From Nesterenkonia salmonea (GTDB taxonomy: Bacteria > Actinomycetota > Actinomycetes > Actinomycetales > Micrococcaceae), in contig NZ_VAVZ01000015.1 of assembly GCF_005771525.1 (NCBI RefSeq), positions 1-64,000 of the forward strand: a DNA stretch of 64,000 nucleotides, in the 5' to 3' direction. A program made the translations under genes and the position numbers. The notes beneath the pieces are model-generated. The model made no database searches. It was not told where the DNA came from and worked only from the letters and a program-made list of their open reading frames with translations. Below are positions 1 to 10,200 of this stretch, in pieces (the first letter of the stretch is position 1; each line of letters begins with the position of its first letter).

Positions 1-275
1 TACCCGGTCACCGGAACGCCGCTTCCAACTACGCAGACTATTGCTTCCAACTCCGGCTATCCGCCACACAGGCCGGAGTGCTCGGAGAGGTGCATCAGAA
101 CATTTTGAGTCTGGCGATGGTGGAAGCTGCAGTGGAATCCGCTGAACGAGCTTCCCGCGTCCCGTTGGAAGATGTCCTGGAGCGCGCCTGGCATCAAGCA
201 ATGAGCGAGGAATCTTCCGAGGCTGTTCGCGCCTGCTTGGCCTCTTGGACCTCCGTGCGGAGGGCCCTGGGCTGA
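1..275 (+). CDS. C-terminal end of a probable Gfo/Idh/MocA-type oxidoreductase (partial)
   Basis: The reading frame is open from the window edge (codons from base 3) to the TGA at 273-275, so the gene starts outside the window. About 90 residues are visible. A short stretch containing YADY and FQLRLS is followed by a helical tail with AMVEAAVESAERASR. That tail resembles the last helices of Gfo/Idh/MocA NAD(P)-dependent oxidoreductases, where a conserved 'AAVESA' helix closes the C-terminal domain. The GTG at 78 is an internal codon, not a start. No catalytic or cofactor motif is visible because the Rossmann half is missing, so the family is an inference from the tail alone. Confidence 0.45.
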   Translation, partial: PGHRNAASNYADYCFQLRLSATQAGVLGEVHQNILSLAMVEAAVESAERASRVPLEDVLERAWHQAMSEESSEAVRACLASWTSVRRALG

Positions 276-293
276 TTGATCAGGGATCCCCCA

Positions 294-701
294 CTACGGC
301 AGGGGCGCCGGATTGAGGTGAGAAACCGCCAAGTTGCCGTCACGGGAGTCTAAGTAGTAGAGCTGAGCGACTACTGGTTCGTCAGAGTCGATCACCACAC
401 CATAGGGCTTATCCAGGTACACAGCCTCGGGTTCAATGAGGTCGTTAATGCGCTGATGTTTCACGCGACGGGCACCTACGGCGATCTCGTAGGGCCCCAC
501 CGGCTCGGCGTCGTCGTAATAGACCGTGAGCCTCACACAAGCTTCCCGGTCTCCGGTGTTGAGCAGGCACAGTGTGTTTCGCGAAGTGAAGTCAGGCTCG
601 AATCCAGTGCTCTGGCTGGGGGCGAACCCGGCAGAAAAGACCCAGGTATTGCGACCAAGGGTTCCCCCGGCGTCGTTGTTGATTTCGGATTGATGGGTCA
701 T
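294..701 (-). CDS. Sensory rhodopsin transducer-family protein (ASRT-like)
   Basis: A 135-residue soluble protein. It carries the family pattern of the Anabaena sensory rhodopsin transducer: a WVFSAGF start, GFEPDFTSRNT, CLLNTGDREA, YYDDAEPVGPY, then ARRVKHQRINDL and a closing LDSR. The length matches the family (about 125 aa). The founding member binds a microbial rhodopsin, but many members occur without one and appear to be beta-sandwich sugar- or ligand-binding proteins. No rhodopsin is present in this window. The ATG overlaps the stop of the upstream FAD oxidase gene (ATGA), and GAGGAG lies 7 bases upstream, so the two are translationally coupled. A carbohydrate-related role beside the sugar oxidase is possible but unproven. 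Confidence 0.85.
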   Translation of the reverse strand: MTHQSEINNDAGGTLGRNTWVFSAGFAPSQSTGFEPDFTSRNTLCLLNTGDREACVRLTVYYDDAEPVGPYEIAVGARRVKHQRINDLIEPEAVYLDKPYGVVIDSDEPVVAQLYYLDSRDGNLAVSHLNPAPLP

Positions 702-1945
702 CCTGTCTCCTCACCGAAAAGCTCACGCAGATAGTCGTTCATGAGAAGGCCCTCCGGGTCCATACTGCGACGGATGGCGTGGAACGCGTCCCACTGCGGA
801 TAGAGCGGGGCTAACTCAGCAGCCTTCAGCGTGTGCTTCTTCCCCCAGTGGGGACGACCGTCGAACTGCCAGAAAATGGGTTCAATGTCATCGAAGTACC
901 GTTTGAACGGCAGCGTGTTGTTCTGCAGCAGCGCTATGGTCATGGAGGGGCTGCCCTGCCGGTACTCGGCCTCAGTATTGGACAGCATGGCGTGATCCGC
1001 AGCAATAGTGCGAACCAGCACCCGCCAGCCCACCTCAGCCCGATGCTTGACCTTGACCCGATCGCGCACACGACGGAACGCTGTGAGGCTCTGGTCAAAG
1101 GGAAGCATGTACTCCATCTCCTCAAAGTGGAGCATGCGGTCATTGGGGATGATCTCGTAGTTCGGCCCTGTCTCATCCTTCTTCAGCCTGCTGTAGGGCT
1201 CACCCTCAGGTGTTAGTGCTGGCTCATGACCAGGTTTGTTGAGTGTGCGCACCTGAGCGAGATCGCTGCGGGGATACCAGTAGAAGTCCATGCTGCGGTT
1301 GGTCTTCACCAGCTCCGCATAGTTCTCCAATACCCAGTCAATATGGGTCACCCAGTTCAGGCGGTGCAGTTGATGGGCCGGCTCCACCCGCAGAGTCAGT
1401 GAGCTCAGCACCCCCAGAGTCCCGAATGACACCTGCACTGCACGCAGCAGTTGATCTGAAGCTAGACTTTCAGGAGGGACCCCGGCGTCGACTCCGAAAG
1501 GCACTTCCTCCCCCAGGCCGTTGATGAGGGTGCCGCCGATGAGTGTCGAGGATAGGTTCCCCAGTGTGATCCCCGAGCCGTGAGTGCCAGTGGCAATAGC
1601 ACCGGCGATGGCCTGGTAATCGACATCTCCGAGATTCTGCATCGCCACACCATGCTCAGCCAGCTCTTCGCCGAGGTCTCGCAGGCCAGTTCCGGGAAGG
1701 ACCTTTGCCCAGCCTGCCTCGGCATCGACTTCCAGTACTCCCGTCATATTGTCCAGAGACAACAGAATGTCTTCAGTGCGGAAAATGGGGGTGGAGGAGT
1801 GGCCCGAGCCCACCGGCCGCACCGTCGAGCCACGACGGCCAGCACTTTTCACCGCTGTGATGAGCTGACCGGTGGTCTCCGGTGTGGCGATGGTCTCCGG
1901 TGTGAAGCTGACTGAACCGGACCAGTTAGTGAATTTCTGTGCCAC
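698..1945 (-). CDS. FAD-dependent sugar/lactone oxidase (D-arabinono-1,4-lactone oxidase family)
   Basis: 415 residues with a GTG start and AGAGGA upstream. The N-terminal FAD_binding_4 half has VGSGHSSTP; the His near residue 49 is the usual site of covalent FAD attachment in this family. It also has LPGTGLRDL and GDVDYQAIAGAIATGTHGSG. The C-terminal ALO half ends with PHWGKKH, the typical HWGK-H motif, and a final MNDYLRELFG. Family members (alditol oxidase, L-gulono-lactone oxidase, arabinono-lactone oxidase) oxidise a polyol or sugar lactone and reduce O2 to H2O2. The exact substrate cannot be read from the sequence. It lies 13 bases after the catalase stop on the same strand, so catalase could remove its peroxide. 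Confidence 0.88.
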   Translation of the reverse strand: MAQKFTNWSGSVSFTPETIATPETTGQLITAVKSAGRRGSTVRPVGSGHSSTPIFRTEDILLSLDNMTGVLEVDAEAGWAKVLPGTGLRDLGEELAEHGVAMQNLGDVDYQAIAGAIATGTHGSGITLGNLSSTLIGGTLINGLGEEVPFGVDAGVPPESLASDQLLRAVQVSFGTLGVLSSLTLRVEPAHQLHRLNWVTHIDWVLENYAELVKTNRSMDFYWYPRSDLAQVRTLNKPGHEPALTPEGEPYSRLKKDETGPNYEIIPNDRMLHFEEMEYMLPFDQSLTAFRRVRDRVKVKHRAEVGWRVLVRTIAADHAMLSNTEAEYRQGSPSMTIALLQNNTLPFKRYFDDIEPIFWQFDGRPHWGKKHTLKAAELAPLYPQWDAFHAIRRSMDPEGLLMNDYLRELFGEETG

Positions 1946-1958
1946 GGTAGTCCTCTAC

Positions 1959-3665
1959 TCAGACGCTTGCGGATGCACCCACCGGTGGCTTCTCCGGTGA
2001 ATACTCAAGCTGACCCAAACCGCCTGAGAGCACATCATCAGCAGCGGCCTGGTGGTTCTTCACCGAGGAGGTCCATCCGCCCCACTGAGCTGGATCGAGT
2101 GAGTCACCATTGCGGCCGAGATTCTTCAGCCGCTGATGCTCAGCGTCAGTGAAGTCCTGGGTAGCAAGCGGCCGAAGGTGTGCCACATCATCGACCGATA
2201 TCCCCAGCTGCTGACCGACGCGGTGGCCATAGTCATCATGAACCATGAAGAAATGCCAGACCATGCGGTGCTGAACATCCGCCTCACAGGTGGAGAGCAG
2301 AGTCCCCATGACGTTGACCAGCTCGTCGCGTTCCCAGTCATTGATAGTGCTGTAGCGTCCCCGGGCCTGGACATAATCATTGGTGCGCTCAATGCTCGAC
2401 TGAGTCAGCTGACCGCTGACCTGCGGCGGCTTGCTCGGCTTCGCAGTGGCCTCATGGAGGCCATTGTGGATGCTCGGCTCATAGTTGACATGAGGGTTCT
2501 GCCCTGGCGCAACATCGGTGTGGTAGCTCATCTCGCCACCGCGTTGGTGGGTGTGAACCCTGCCATTGACTCCCTTGGGGTAGTTCACCGGCAGCTGGAG
2601 ATAGTTCGGCCCCACCCGGTAACGCTGAGTATCGGAGTAGCTGAAGGTCCGGCCGACGAGCATCTTGTCATCAGAGAAGTCCAAGCCGTCCACCAGTACG
2701 CCGGTTCCCATGGCGATCTGCTCGTTTTCATTGTGGAAGTCCTGGATGTTCCGGTTCAAGGTCATGGTGCCGACATGCCTGAGGGGGAAGTCGTGTTCCG
2801 GCCAGATCTTGGTGTCATCCAGAGGATCCCACTCCAGCTCAGGGTGTTCGTGGTCCTCCATCAGCTGGACATAGAGGTCCCACTGCGGAAAGTCACCACG
2901 TTCGATGGCCTCATAGAGGTCCTTGGATGCGGAGCCGAGCTCCTGGCCCTGGACCTTGGCAGCTTCCTCCTCAGACAATGAAGCAACCCCTTGGCGCGGC
3001 AGCCAGTGATACTTCACCAGGACGGTCTCCCCGTGCTCGTTGACCATCTTGTAGGTGTTGACCCCGAATCCTTCCATATGGCGGTAGGTCGCGGGGATTC
3101 CCCGAGGGCTGAACAGATGGGTGAGCATATGCATTGACTCCGGCGACTGGCTCATGAAGTCGAAAATGCGGTTGGGTTCCTGCCGAAAAGTGATCGGATC
3201 CGGTTTCAACGAATGGATCACATCAGGAAACTTCAAGGCATCACGGATGAAGAACACAGGCAGGTTATTGCCGACCAGGTCCCAGTTGCCGTCCTCGGTG
3301 TAGAACTTCACCGCGAATCCACGGGGATCACGAGCCACCTCAGTGGAGTCGCGGCCACCAATGACGGTGGAGAAACGGATAGCCAGGTCGGTCTTCTTGC
3401 CAGCCTCCTGAAAAAGCTTAGCCCGTGTGTACTGTGAAGCAGGCTCATCACCGATCTTGCCGGTGGCCTCGAATTCCCCGTACGCCACAAAACCCCGGGC
3501 ATGCACCACACGTTCCGGAATGCGTTCGCGATCAAAGTGGCTGATCTTCTCCAGAAAGTGATAGTTCTCCAGAGTGGCGGGTCCGCGGGATCCAATGGTG
3601 CGCTGATTCTGGTTGTTCGGCACTGGTTGGCCCTGGCGGGTGGTGAGGATCTGGTGGTCAGCCAT
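1959..3665 (-). CDS. katA: Haem catalase
   Basis: A monofunctional haem catalase of 568 residues, decomposing H2O2 to water and O2 in the cytoplasm. The distal His is in ERVVHARG (His55), the distal Asn in [10 protein letters not shown] (Asn133/134), and the proximal Tyr haem ligand in [17 protein letters not shown] (Tyr343). The catalase core ends near residue 420. The rest is the usual catalase-rel C-terminal region ([17 protein letters not shown]...) plus a short tail, longer than a minimal small-subunit catalase but far short of a large-subunit (HPII) type. AAGGAG sits 4 bases before the ATG. It heads a likely operon with the downstream FAD oxidase and ASRT-like genes. Confidence 0.97.
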   Translation of the reverse strand: MADHQILTTRQGQPVPNNQNQRTIGSRGPATLENYHFLEKISHFDRERIPERVVHARGFVAYGEFEATGKIGDEPASQYTRAKLFQEAGKKTDLAIRFSTVIGGRDSTEVARDPRGFAVKFYTEDGNWDLVGNNLPVFFIRDALKFPDVIHSLKPDPITFRQEPNRIFDFMSQSPESMHMLTHLFSPRGIPATYRHMEGFGVNTYKMVNEHGETVLVKYHWLPRQGVASLSEEEAAKVQGQELGSASKDLYEAIERGDFPQWDLYVQLMEDHEHPELEWDPLDDTKIWPEHDFPLRHVGTMTLNRNIQDFHNENEQIAMGTGVLVDGLDFSDDKMLVGRTFSYSDTQRYRVGPNYLQLPVNYPKGVNGRVHTHQRGGEMSYHTDVAPGQNPHVNYEPSIHNGLHEATAKPSKPPQVSGQLTQSSIERTNDYVQARGRYSTINDWERDELVNVMGTLLSTCEADVQHRMVWHFFMVHDDYGHRVGQQLGISVDDVAHLRPLATQDFTDAEHQRLKNLGRNGDSLDPAQWGGWTSSVKNHQAAADDVLSGGLGQLEYSPEKPPVGASASV

Positions 3666-3794
3666 GACACTCCTTTGCTCCTCGTGAAAGTGGATGGACA
3701 GCTACAGCCTATCTTTTTTATGAGTAACTCAAAAGAGGCAAACGCCCATGTCAGGTGCACTTTCGCTAGGAATACGCTGTGCGCAGCCTGGAAA

Positions 3795-4835
3795 CTAGTC
3801 GTTGTCGGGGGTTCCTGTGCGCACCACCATCTTGCCAGTATTGGCACCACGCATCATGTTAAGGAAAGCGTCTACAGCGTTGCCGATACCGTTGACCACT
3901 GTCTCGTCGTAGACCACTTTCCCCGCGCCGAACCATTGGGTCATCTTCTCGTTGAATTCCGAGGCCTTATCCAGGTGGTGGTTCAGGGTGAACCCGCGCA
4001 TTGAAAGGCTTCGGGTGATGAAGTTGGCCATATTGTCAGGACCCTTGGTCGGCTCTGTTGCGTTGTACTGGGAAATCGCGCCGCATATGGCCAATCGACC
4101 ATGAGTGTTCATCACATCGAGGGCTGCTTCTAGGTGGTCGCCACCGACGTTGTCGAAGAATACGTCTACCCCGTCAGGTGCTAGGTCGGGCAGTTGTTCG
4201 CGCAAAGGAGCAGTCTTGTAGTTCAGTGCGGCGTCGAACCCGTATTTCTCTTTCAGCAGGGCGACCTTCTCATCCGAGCCTGCCGATCCGATCACGCGGC
4301 TGGCGCCCAGCAGTTTAGCGATCTGCCCGGCTGCGGTGCCTACAGCGCCGGCTGCGCCCGAGATGAAGACTGTGTCTCCCTCAGTCACAGGGCCGATCTC
4401 GGTCAGTCCCACATAGGCGGTCAGTCCGGTCATTCCCAGAATGCCGAGGTAGAGGGAAGGTGAATCCCCTGGGAGTTCGGGCACGGCGCTGAATGCGCCG
4501 GCGTCGCCCTGAGAGACGTCGCGCCAACCCAGCTGGTGCAATACCAGAGTGCCGACTGGCAGCGACTCCGCGCGGGAGGCGACGATGCGACCAATAGCGC
4601 TGCCGTCCATCGTTTCACCGAGTTCAAAGGGTGGGACGTAGCTCTTGGCGGAGCTCATGCGGCCGCGCATATAGGGGTCCACTGAGATGAACTCATTGGC
4701 GACGCGCACCTGGTTCTCGCCGAGGTCGTCCAGTTGTACGGTGACCGTCCGGAAGTTCTCTGGGGTCGGCCAGCCGGTGGGGCGGGAGCTGAGCTGGATC
4801 TGTGTGCTCGTCTGATAGGTGGTGTTCTCAGGCAA
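3795..4835 (-). CDS. NADP-dependent MDR-family oxidoreductase (zinc-free, curcumin/alkenal reductase type)
   Basis: 346 residues of the medium-chain dehydrogenase/reductase superfamily. The N-terminal ADH_N_2-like part contains FISVDPYMRGRM, characteristic of the leukotriene B4 12-hydroxydehydrogenase/CurA group. The Rossmann part has VFISGAAGAVGTAAGQIAKLLG, and FFDNVGGDHLEAAL follows. The structural and catalytic zinc ligands of alcohol dehydrogenases are absent. Members reduce alpha,beta-unsaturated aldehydes and ketones with NADPH. The frame starts with TTG preceded by AAAGGA at a workable distance; no in-frame ATG fits the conserved N terminus better. It lies 129 bases upstream of katA on the same strand, and a separate promoter is likely for katA. 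Confidence 0.87.
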   Translation of the reverse strand: MPENTTYQTSTQIQLSSRPTGWPTPENFRTVTVQLDDLGENQVRVANEFISVDPYMRGRMSSAKSYVPPFELGETMDGSAIGRIVASRAESLPVGTLVLHQLGWRDVSQGDAGAFSAVPELPGDSPSLYLGILGMTGLTAYVGLTEIGPVTEGDTVFISGAAGAVGTAAGQIAKLLGASRVIGSAGSDEKVALLKEKYGFDAALNYKTAPLREQLPDLAPDGVDVFFDNVGGDHLEAALDVMNTHGRLAICGAISQYNATEPTKGPDNMANFITRSLSMRGFTLNHHLDKASEFNEKMTQWFGAGKVVYDETVVNGIGNAVDAFLNMMRGANTGKMVVRTGTPDND

Positions 4836-4929
4836 ATTGATGACGTTTCCTTTCGACTTTCAGTCAGGGAGAACATACGACGACGACTAGGCCGCCTTAT
4901 CGAGTGACTCCGCATCCCAGTATCTGCCG

Positions 4930-6525
4930 CTACTCCCCCGGTACGAAAGTAGCGCGGTCAGTGCGGAAGGCGCGCTGTCTGGCATAGGTATGGACCTCAC
5001 CCAGGTCCTTCCGCTGGTCATCAGCGGCTTCGACAAGCCGATCAAACACTGAGGCTTCTATTCCGAGCTCATCTGCGTAGTCCGAGAGCACCTCCCAACC
5101 CTGGCGTTTGGCGGTGACGGCGGCCATCATTAGTTCTGTCTCCAGCACCAAGGCGGCCGGTGAGCGCTTCAGGGGTCGAGCGTAGGGCTTAGCTCGACTC
5201 AGTCGTTCACCGAGCCAGAGCGCAGGCGCAGCGATTACTGGACGCGGGAACCCCTGAGCCTGAATCAGTTCGCTGAGCCACTGATGCTCAGATTCGATAG
5301 CATCCGCCACCTGGGACAGCTGCGGGTAGACAGCTGTGTCGTCGAAAGCACCCTCCATGGCCTGAATGCGCTTTAACCCCGCCGTGGCTCCGGCCAGGTG
5401 GTCCGCCATATAGCTGCGGAGCAGTCCGGCATCAATGCTGGAAGGCAGCTCATGCTCAGGACTGGGCAATGGGTGTTCGTTCGTTGCGGATTGGCTGCGT
5501 GGTCGCAGAGGAATCGAACCGTGCCCTTCCCCCGATGCCAAACCTTCGAGCAGTTCAGCTAAGGCATCCGAACCAGAGGCTTCTGGGTGCCAATCAAGGA
5601 TGGAACGTGCGCGGGAGGTATCCATGACCGGGGCATGCCGGGCCATCTCCAACCATCCTTCATCCATGGGCAGTACGCGAGCTCGGTGAGCAGCCCTGAC
5701 TAAAGGCTTCAACGGAGGAAATGGCAGCGCAATACTGGCTCTGCCAGCGCTGCGACCCGAAACGATGGAAGCGATGGCTTCACCGGTGAGGAGGTCGTCG
5801 GAAGCGATGTTGAATGCTCCACGAGCTCCACGAATGATCGCTTCAACATAGGCTTTTGCCACATCGCGGGCGTGGACCGCTTGGGTCCGGATGCCGTGCG
5901 GGATCGGAACCAGTGGCGGACTGACCTTCTGGAGAAGCTGCACTGGGGCTAGACGTCCGGCGAAATAGCGCTGGATTTCAGCGCCAGCCTCAGCCTGGAA
6001 GATGAGACCAGGGCGGAGCCTGGCTAGCGCAATATCTGGGTGAAGGGCCTCGAACTCATCCATCACCCGCTCTTGGGCTGCTTTGTCTTCGCTGTAGTGG
6101 GAACCGGAAATGCCCTCGGTGCCCCAGGACTCATCGCGCGGCTGATCATCGTCCACCGCCGAGTAGGCGCCCACGGAGGAGGCGACAGCAATCCGGTTAA
6201 CAGAGGCTTCCGCGGCAGCTTTGAGCACATGCTCGGTACCGTCGACATTGACTCGGCGCAGCAGCTCTCGCTTAGAGTTCGGTTGAATCAGCCAGCCAAG
6301 GTGGATCACAGCATCCGCTCCGGAGAACAGCTTGGTGAGGGTCTTTACCGAATCAGGAAATTGGATGTCCACAGTGGCCCACTCGGCATGACTGAACGGC
6401 TCGCACGCAGTCTCCGGTAACCTTCGCGCAAGACCCAGTACTGATGTGATCTCTTCTCTATCAGAGAGTTCCTCCAGAACTGCCGAACCGGCGTTCCCAG
6501 TAGCTCCAACAACAACAACGCGCAT
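4930..6525 (-). CDS. NAD-dependent epimerase/dehydratase (extended SDR) with a C-terminal helical, ferritin-like domain
   Basis: About 531 residues. Residues 1-330 are an extended SDR with the NAD motif GATGNAG, DAVIHLGW, VASSVGAYS and a downstream YSEDKAAQE (the Y-x3-K pair), then the typical substrate half. Residues about 355-531 form a second, purely helical region with ESEHQW and VLETELMMAAVTAKRQGW, like a four-helix ferritin-like bundle, reached through a Ser/Pro-rich linker. The ATG at 6525 is chosen because GGGGAG lies 9 bases upstream; the ATG at 6534 directly abuts that site. The substrate is unknown. The two-domain arrangement is unusual (see findings). The ferritin-like label for the second part is a pattern judgement. 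Confidence 0.8.
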   Translation of the reverse strand: MRVVVVGATGNAGSAVLEELSDREEITSVLGLARRLPETACEPFSHAEWATVDIQFPDSVKTLTKLFSGADAVIHLGWLIQPNSKRELLRRVNVDGTEHVLKAAAEASVNRIAVASSVGAYSAVDDDQPRDESWGTEGISGSHYSEDKAAQERVMDEFEALHPDIALARLRPGLIFQAEAGAEIQRYFAGRLAPVQLLQKVSPPLVPIPHGIRTQAVHARDVAKAYVEAIIRGARGAFNIASDDLLTGEAIASIVSGRSAGRASIALPFPPLKPLVRAAHRARVLPMDEGWLEMARHAPVMDTSRARSILDWHPEASGSDALAELLEGLASGEGHGSIPLRPRSQSATNEHPLPSPEHELPSSIDAGLLRSYMADHLAGATAGLKRIQAMEGAFDDTAVYPQLSQVADAIESEHQWLSELIQAQGFPRPVIAAPALWLGERLSRAKPYARPLKRSPAALVLETELMMAAVTAKRQGWEVLSDYADELGIEASVFDRLVEAADDQRKDLGEVHTYARQRAFRTDRATFVPGE

Positions 6526-6703
6526 GTGGGCCATCTCCCCTGCTGTACTCGTTCTCCATGTCTCTTCATGCCTGAAGTGCTTTCCACCCGACCATGCTGA
6601 CCTGAGATTTCACCGGACAGCTGCTGCGCACCAGGTGCCGACAGTGCCCACAGCGGCCGGGTCGGAGGTGTCTCCGTAGTCAGGCATAAGATCATCATTG
6701 CTA

Positions 6704-6719
6704 TCGAATCTATGTTCGA
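6704..6719 (+). promoter_or_regulatory. LexA (SOS) box upstream of the dnaE2 operon
   Basis: TCGAATCTATGTTCGA is a near-perfect dyad. It matches the Gram-positive/actinobacterial LexA consensus CGAAC-N4-GTTCG with one mismatch in the left arm (CGAAT). It lies 60 bases before the start of the DUF6504-like gene and dnaE2, an expected SOS-regulated mutagenesis operon. Confidence 0.8.
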
Positions 6720-6765
6720 ATACGATGGGTGCTCCGCGCTTCCCATCAGGTTCGCGCCATGATGC

Positions 6766-6771
6766 AAGGAG
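6766..6771 (+). promoter_or_regulatory. Ribosome binding site fixing the start at 6779
   Basis: AAGGAG stands 7 bases before the ATG at 6779. The frame stays open further upstream, through the LexA box, but no upstream start codon has such a site. This argues for the shorter protein. Confidence 0.75.
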
Positions 6772-6778
6772 CCTGACA

Positions 6779-7246
6779 ATGACAGCACATCCACATTATT
6801 CCTCCGCCTCACTTGAGCAGCAGTCAGACCCGAGACCACTTTCGGGAGTGACCCGACTGGTCTCGGCAGAGGCGGCCACAGACTATGCCCGCAGGAACGT
6901 CTCTCAGGCCACTGCAGGGGCATCAGCCGATAGTCGCATCACTGAGCATGTAGAGGTAGTCGTGAGTGATCAGGGACTGCCGCTGCACTTGTGGTGGCGA
7001 GAGCGTGGTTATGACGTGGTTGCTGAACCGCTGCGTTGGTTCGCCCGGCGACGCTGGTGGACTGAGGAAATACGAGCTGAGCGGGGACGGGCTGGTTTGG
7101 TGTCCCAGGAAGTGTGGCGAATCCAAGTGCAGGACCCGCTGACGGCTGAACGCATCACAGTTGATGTTGGAAGGAGCCTGCCCGCAGACCGCTGGCGTCT
7201 GCTGCGCATTCACGAGAATCCTCAAGAGCCTGAGGCGGTGGAATGA
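6779..7246 (+). CDS. DUF6504-like protein preceding dnaE2
   Basis: 155 residues from the ATG at 6779. The C-terminal half has LHLWWRERGYDVVAEPLRWFARRRWW, then EVWRIQV and a closing WRLLRIHENP. This is the tryptophan/arginine-rich pattern of the small actinobacterial proteins (DUF6504) found between imuB and dnaE2 in mutasome operons. No biochemical function is established for the family. The stop overlaps the dnaE2 ATG (ATGA), so translation is coupled. The LexA box and the coupling suggest an accessory role in error-prone repair synthesis. The family assignment rests on the W/R pattern and the context, not on a search. Confidence 0.65.
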   Translation: MTAHPHYSSASLEQQSDPRPLSGVTRLVSAEAATDYARRNVSQATAGASADSRITEHVEVVVSDQGLPLHLWWRERGYDVVAEPLRWFARRRWWTEEIRAERGRAGLVSQEVWRIQVQDPLTAERITVDVGRSLPADRWRLLRIHENPQEPEAVE

Positions 7247-10200
7247 CATTCATCCACCTGCATGTAGCAAGCTGCTTCTCAAGCCACTACGGAACAGCAA
7301 CACCTCAAGAATTAGCCGCCGCAGCAGCTGCAGCAGGAGCACCCGCCCTAGCGTTGACTGACCGAAACGGGATCTATGGAGCAGTCCAACACATTGGAGC
7401 CTGCCGTGACCATGATCTAGCACCTATCCTTGGCGCTGACCTTGCAGTACATGGCCATGGACGCGTGACCGTCTTGGCTCATGGCAGCAGGAAGGGATAC
7501 GCCGCACTGTGTCAGGCGGTATCTGCCGCACATGAAGGCACATCGGCCAGCAGCAGCGGCCCGGAACCGGCACTTTCACGTGAGCGGCTTGCTCAGCTGT
7601 CACGCACTTCAACCACCGAGGCCCCCCTGCTGTTTGTCCTGTTGGGCCCAGAGTCCGATATCGGAATGCTGGCGGCCGGGCGGCGATACCGCCCAGCCCG
7701 CACCGCTTTGCGGCAATGGCGTCAGCTTCTTGGAGCCGCTGTATATGTAGAACTTGTTTCACATCTTGCTCCGCCGGGTGAAGAGCTTTCCACTGCCCAC
7801 GCGGCAAGAATGCTCTCAGCTGCAGCGGCCTGCCGTGTGCCGACAGTACTTACCAATGCGGTGCGGCTGTGCACAGCCGAGGAGGCGGCTACTGCGGATG
7901 TTCTCGATGCAGTGCGTGTTCTCAGCAGCCTGGATTCAGCTCCACTACAGCCCAATGACCAAGGCTGGCTCAAGCCGGAAACCGAGATGCTCAGCATTGC
8001 GGCCGAGATATGTAAAGCCAGCACAGTCGTTGTTGAGCCTGAGGCCATTCTCCGCACCACTGAAGATCTGGCCAATGCCTGTCAGATCGACCCCACACAA
8101 CATATGACTTACGGGGTGCCAAAGATACCTGAGGCACATGTGATCGGCATCGAAGGCTCCGCTGATGAGGAACTGCGTTTCCGCTGTGAGCAGGGGCTAG
8201 CAGCACGGCTTGAGCAGCCACAGGTGCGCCATCGTTTGGAACACGAATTGGCAGTTATCGAGGATTTAGGTTTTTCAGCCTACTTTCTGACTGTGGCGGA
8301 AGTAACGCGGCTCATTCAGGAGCTTGGTGTGCGCTGCGCTGCTCGAGGTTCAGGAGTCTCCTCCCTAGTTGTTCACGCTTTAGGAGTGAGCCCCATCGAC
8401 CCCCTGAAACATGGTCTGATCTTCGAACGGTTTCTTTCTCTGAACCGGGCTACCCTGCCGGATATTGATATTGACGTTGAATCAGAGCGGCGTCACGAAA
8501 TCTACCAGCGCGTCTTTGATCGGTTCGGCAAAGAGCGAGTCACGCTGATGAGCATGCAGAATGCCTACAGGGTCCGCGGGGCAGTGCGTGATGCAGGTAT
8601 GGCACTTGGTCTTCCTGATGACGAGCTTGATCAACTGGCAGAAATCATGTGGCGCTTCCCCGCTCGTGAGTTTCGCCAGGCATTGGAGGATAAGCCTGAG
8701 CTGAAGCATCTGGCTGAACGTATTGAGACCGAACGCGTCTCCGGCCGTGCTCAACTCGACCTGCTGGTTGATCTCACTGAGCGCCTTGACCGTCTGCCGA
8801 GGCATATCTCCACACACCCTTGTGGCGTCATCCTGGGGAACAAAGACCTGCTCAGCTTGACGCCTGTTCAGCCAAGCGGTGTGACTGGTTTGCCGATGAG
8901 CCAATTCGGCAAGGACGACATGGACCCAGCAGGTTTCATCAAATTAGATATCTTGGGAGTGCGTATGCAGTCGGCCATTGCCCATTGTCTTGGTGAGATC
9001 GAACGAACCACTGGGGACCGCATCAGCCTCGACACCATCAGCTTTGAAGATCCGGCAACCTTTGACCTGATCCAATCCACACATACTTTGGGTTGCTTCC
9101 AGATCGAATCACCTGGTCAGCGTGAACTCATTGGGAAGCTCATTCCAGCCTCACTGGAGGACCTCATTCTGGACATTTCACTTTTTCGCCCCGGACCGAT
9201 GGGGGCAGGAATGGTCCGCCCCTTCCTGGAACGTCGTCACGGTTTCGAATCGACGCGGTATCCGCACCCTGATCTGATCGAGATTTTGGAGGAGACGTAT
9301 GGCGTCATTGTGTATCACGAGCAAGTCCTGAGGATTTTCGACACGATGACTGGTTGTGGGCTTGCCGCTGCAGATGAGCTCCGTCGATCTTTGTCGCGGG
9401 AGCATAAGAGCGCAGAGGTTGAATCATTCTTCCGTTCAAGCACAGCAGAACGTGGTTATACGCAGGAAGTCACAGATGAGGTCTGGCGCCAATTGGCCAG
9501 TTTCGGCTCTTTCGGGTTCTGTAAGGCTCACGCCGCAGCATTCGCTGTCCCGACGTATCAGTCCGCATGGTTGAAGACGCACTATCCGGCGGCATTTATG
9601 ACGGGCCTGTTCGAACACGACCCCGGAATGTACCCACTTCGGCTGTTGGTAGCCGAGGCTCGTCGTCTTGAGATACCGCTGCTTCCGATGGATATTAATC
9701 GGTCCACTGGTCACTTCCGGTTAGAAACTACACAGCCTGCGACTCGGCTCTCCAACGGAAACCAACCCGACTCCAATTGGGGGATCCGTATGGCCCTTAC
9801 CACGCTAAAAGGCATATCAGCAGCGGAGATCCGACGAATTGAAAACGAACAGCCCTTCGATTCGCTGGCAGACCTTCGGGCCCGGGCCAAGCCAAGACTC
9901 AACACGATGAAGTCCATGGCGAAAGTCGGTGCCCTAGATTCGTTTCTTCCTGCAGGTACAGGACGCAATCGCCGCAATGATCTTTTTGACTGGATTGAGC
10001 GCACTGGTCCACGGAGAAACCAGCAGGCACGGATCCCACAGGCAGCCGGTCAGCTGGCTTTTCCTCTCTCTGATACTGAAGCCAGCAGTCTTCCCACCGG
10101 TCAGTCACCTCCTACCGATACTGAAGTGTTAGCCACAGAACTTGATCTGACCAGTGTGGACACTACAGATCACGTCATGAGCGTGCATCGTGAAGGCCTT

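Noticed and set aside
2136-2981. 281-codon plus-strand open frame
   Set aside because: It lies entirely antisense to katA, whose protein is unmistakable; no family pattern or ribosome site supports it.
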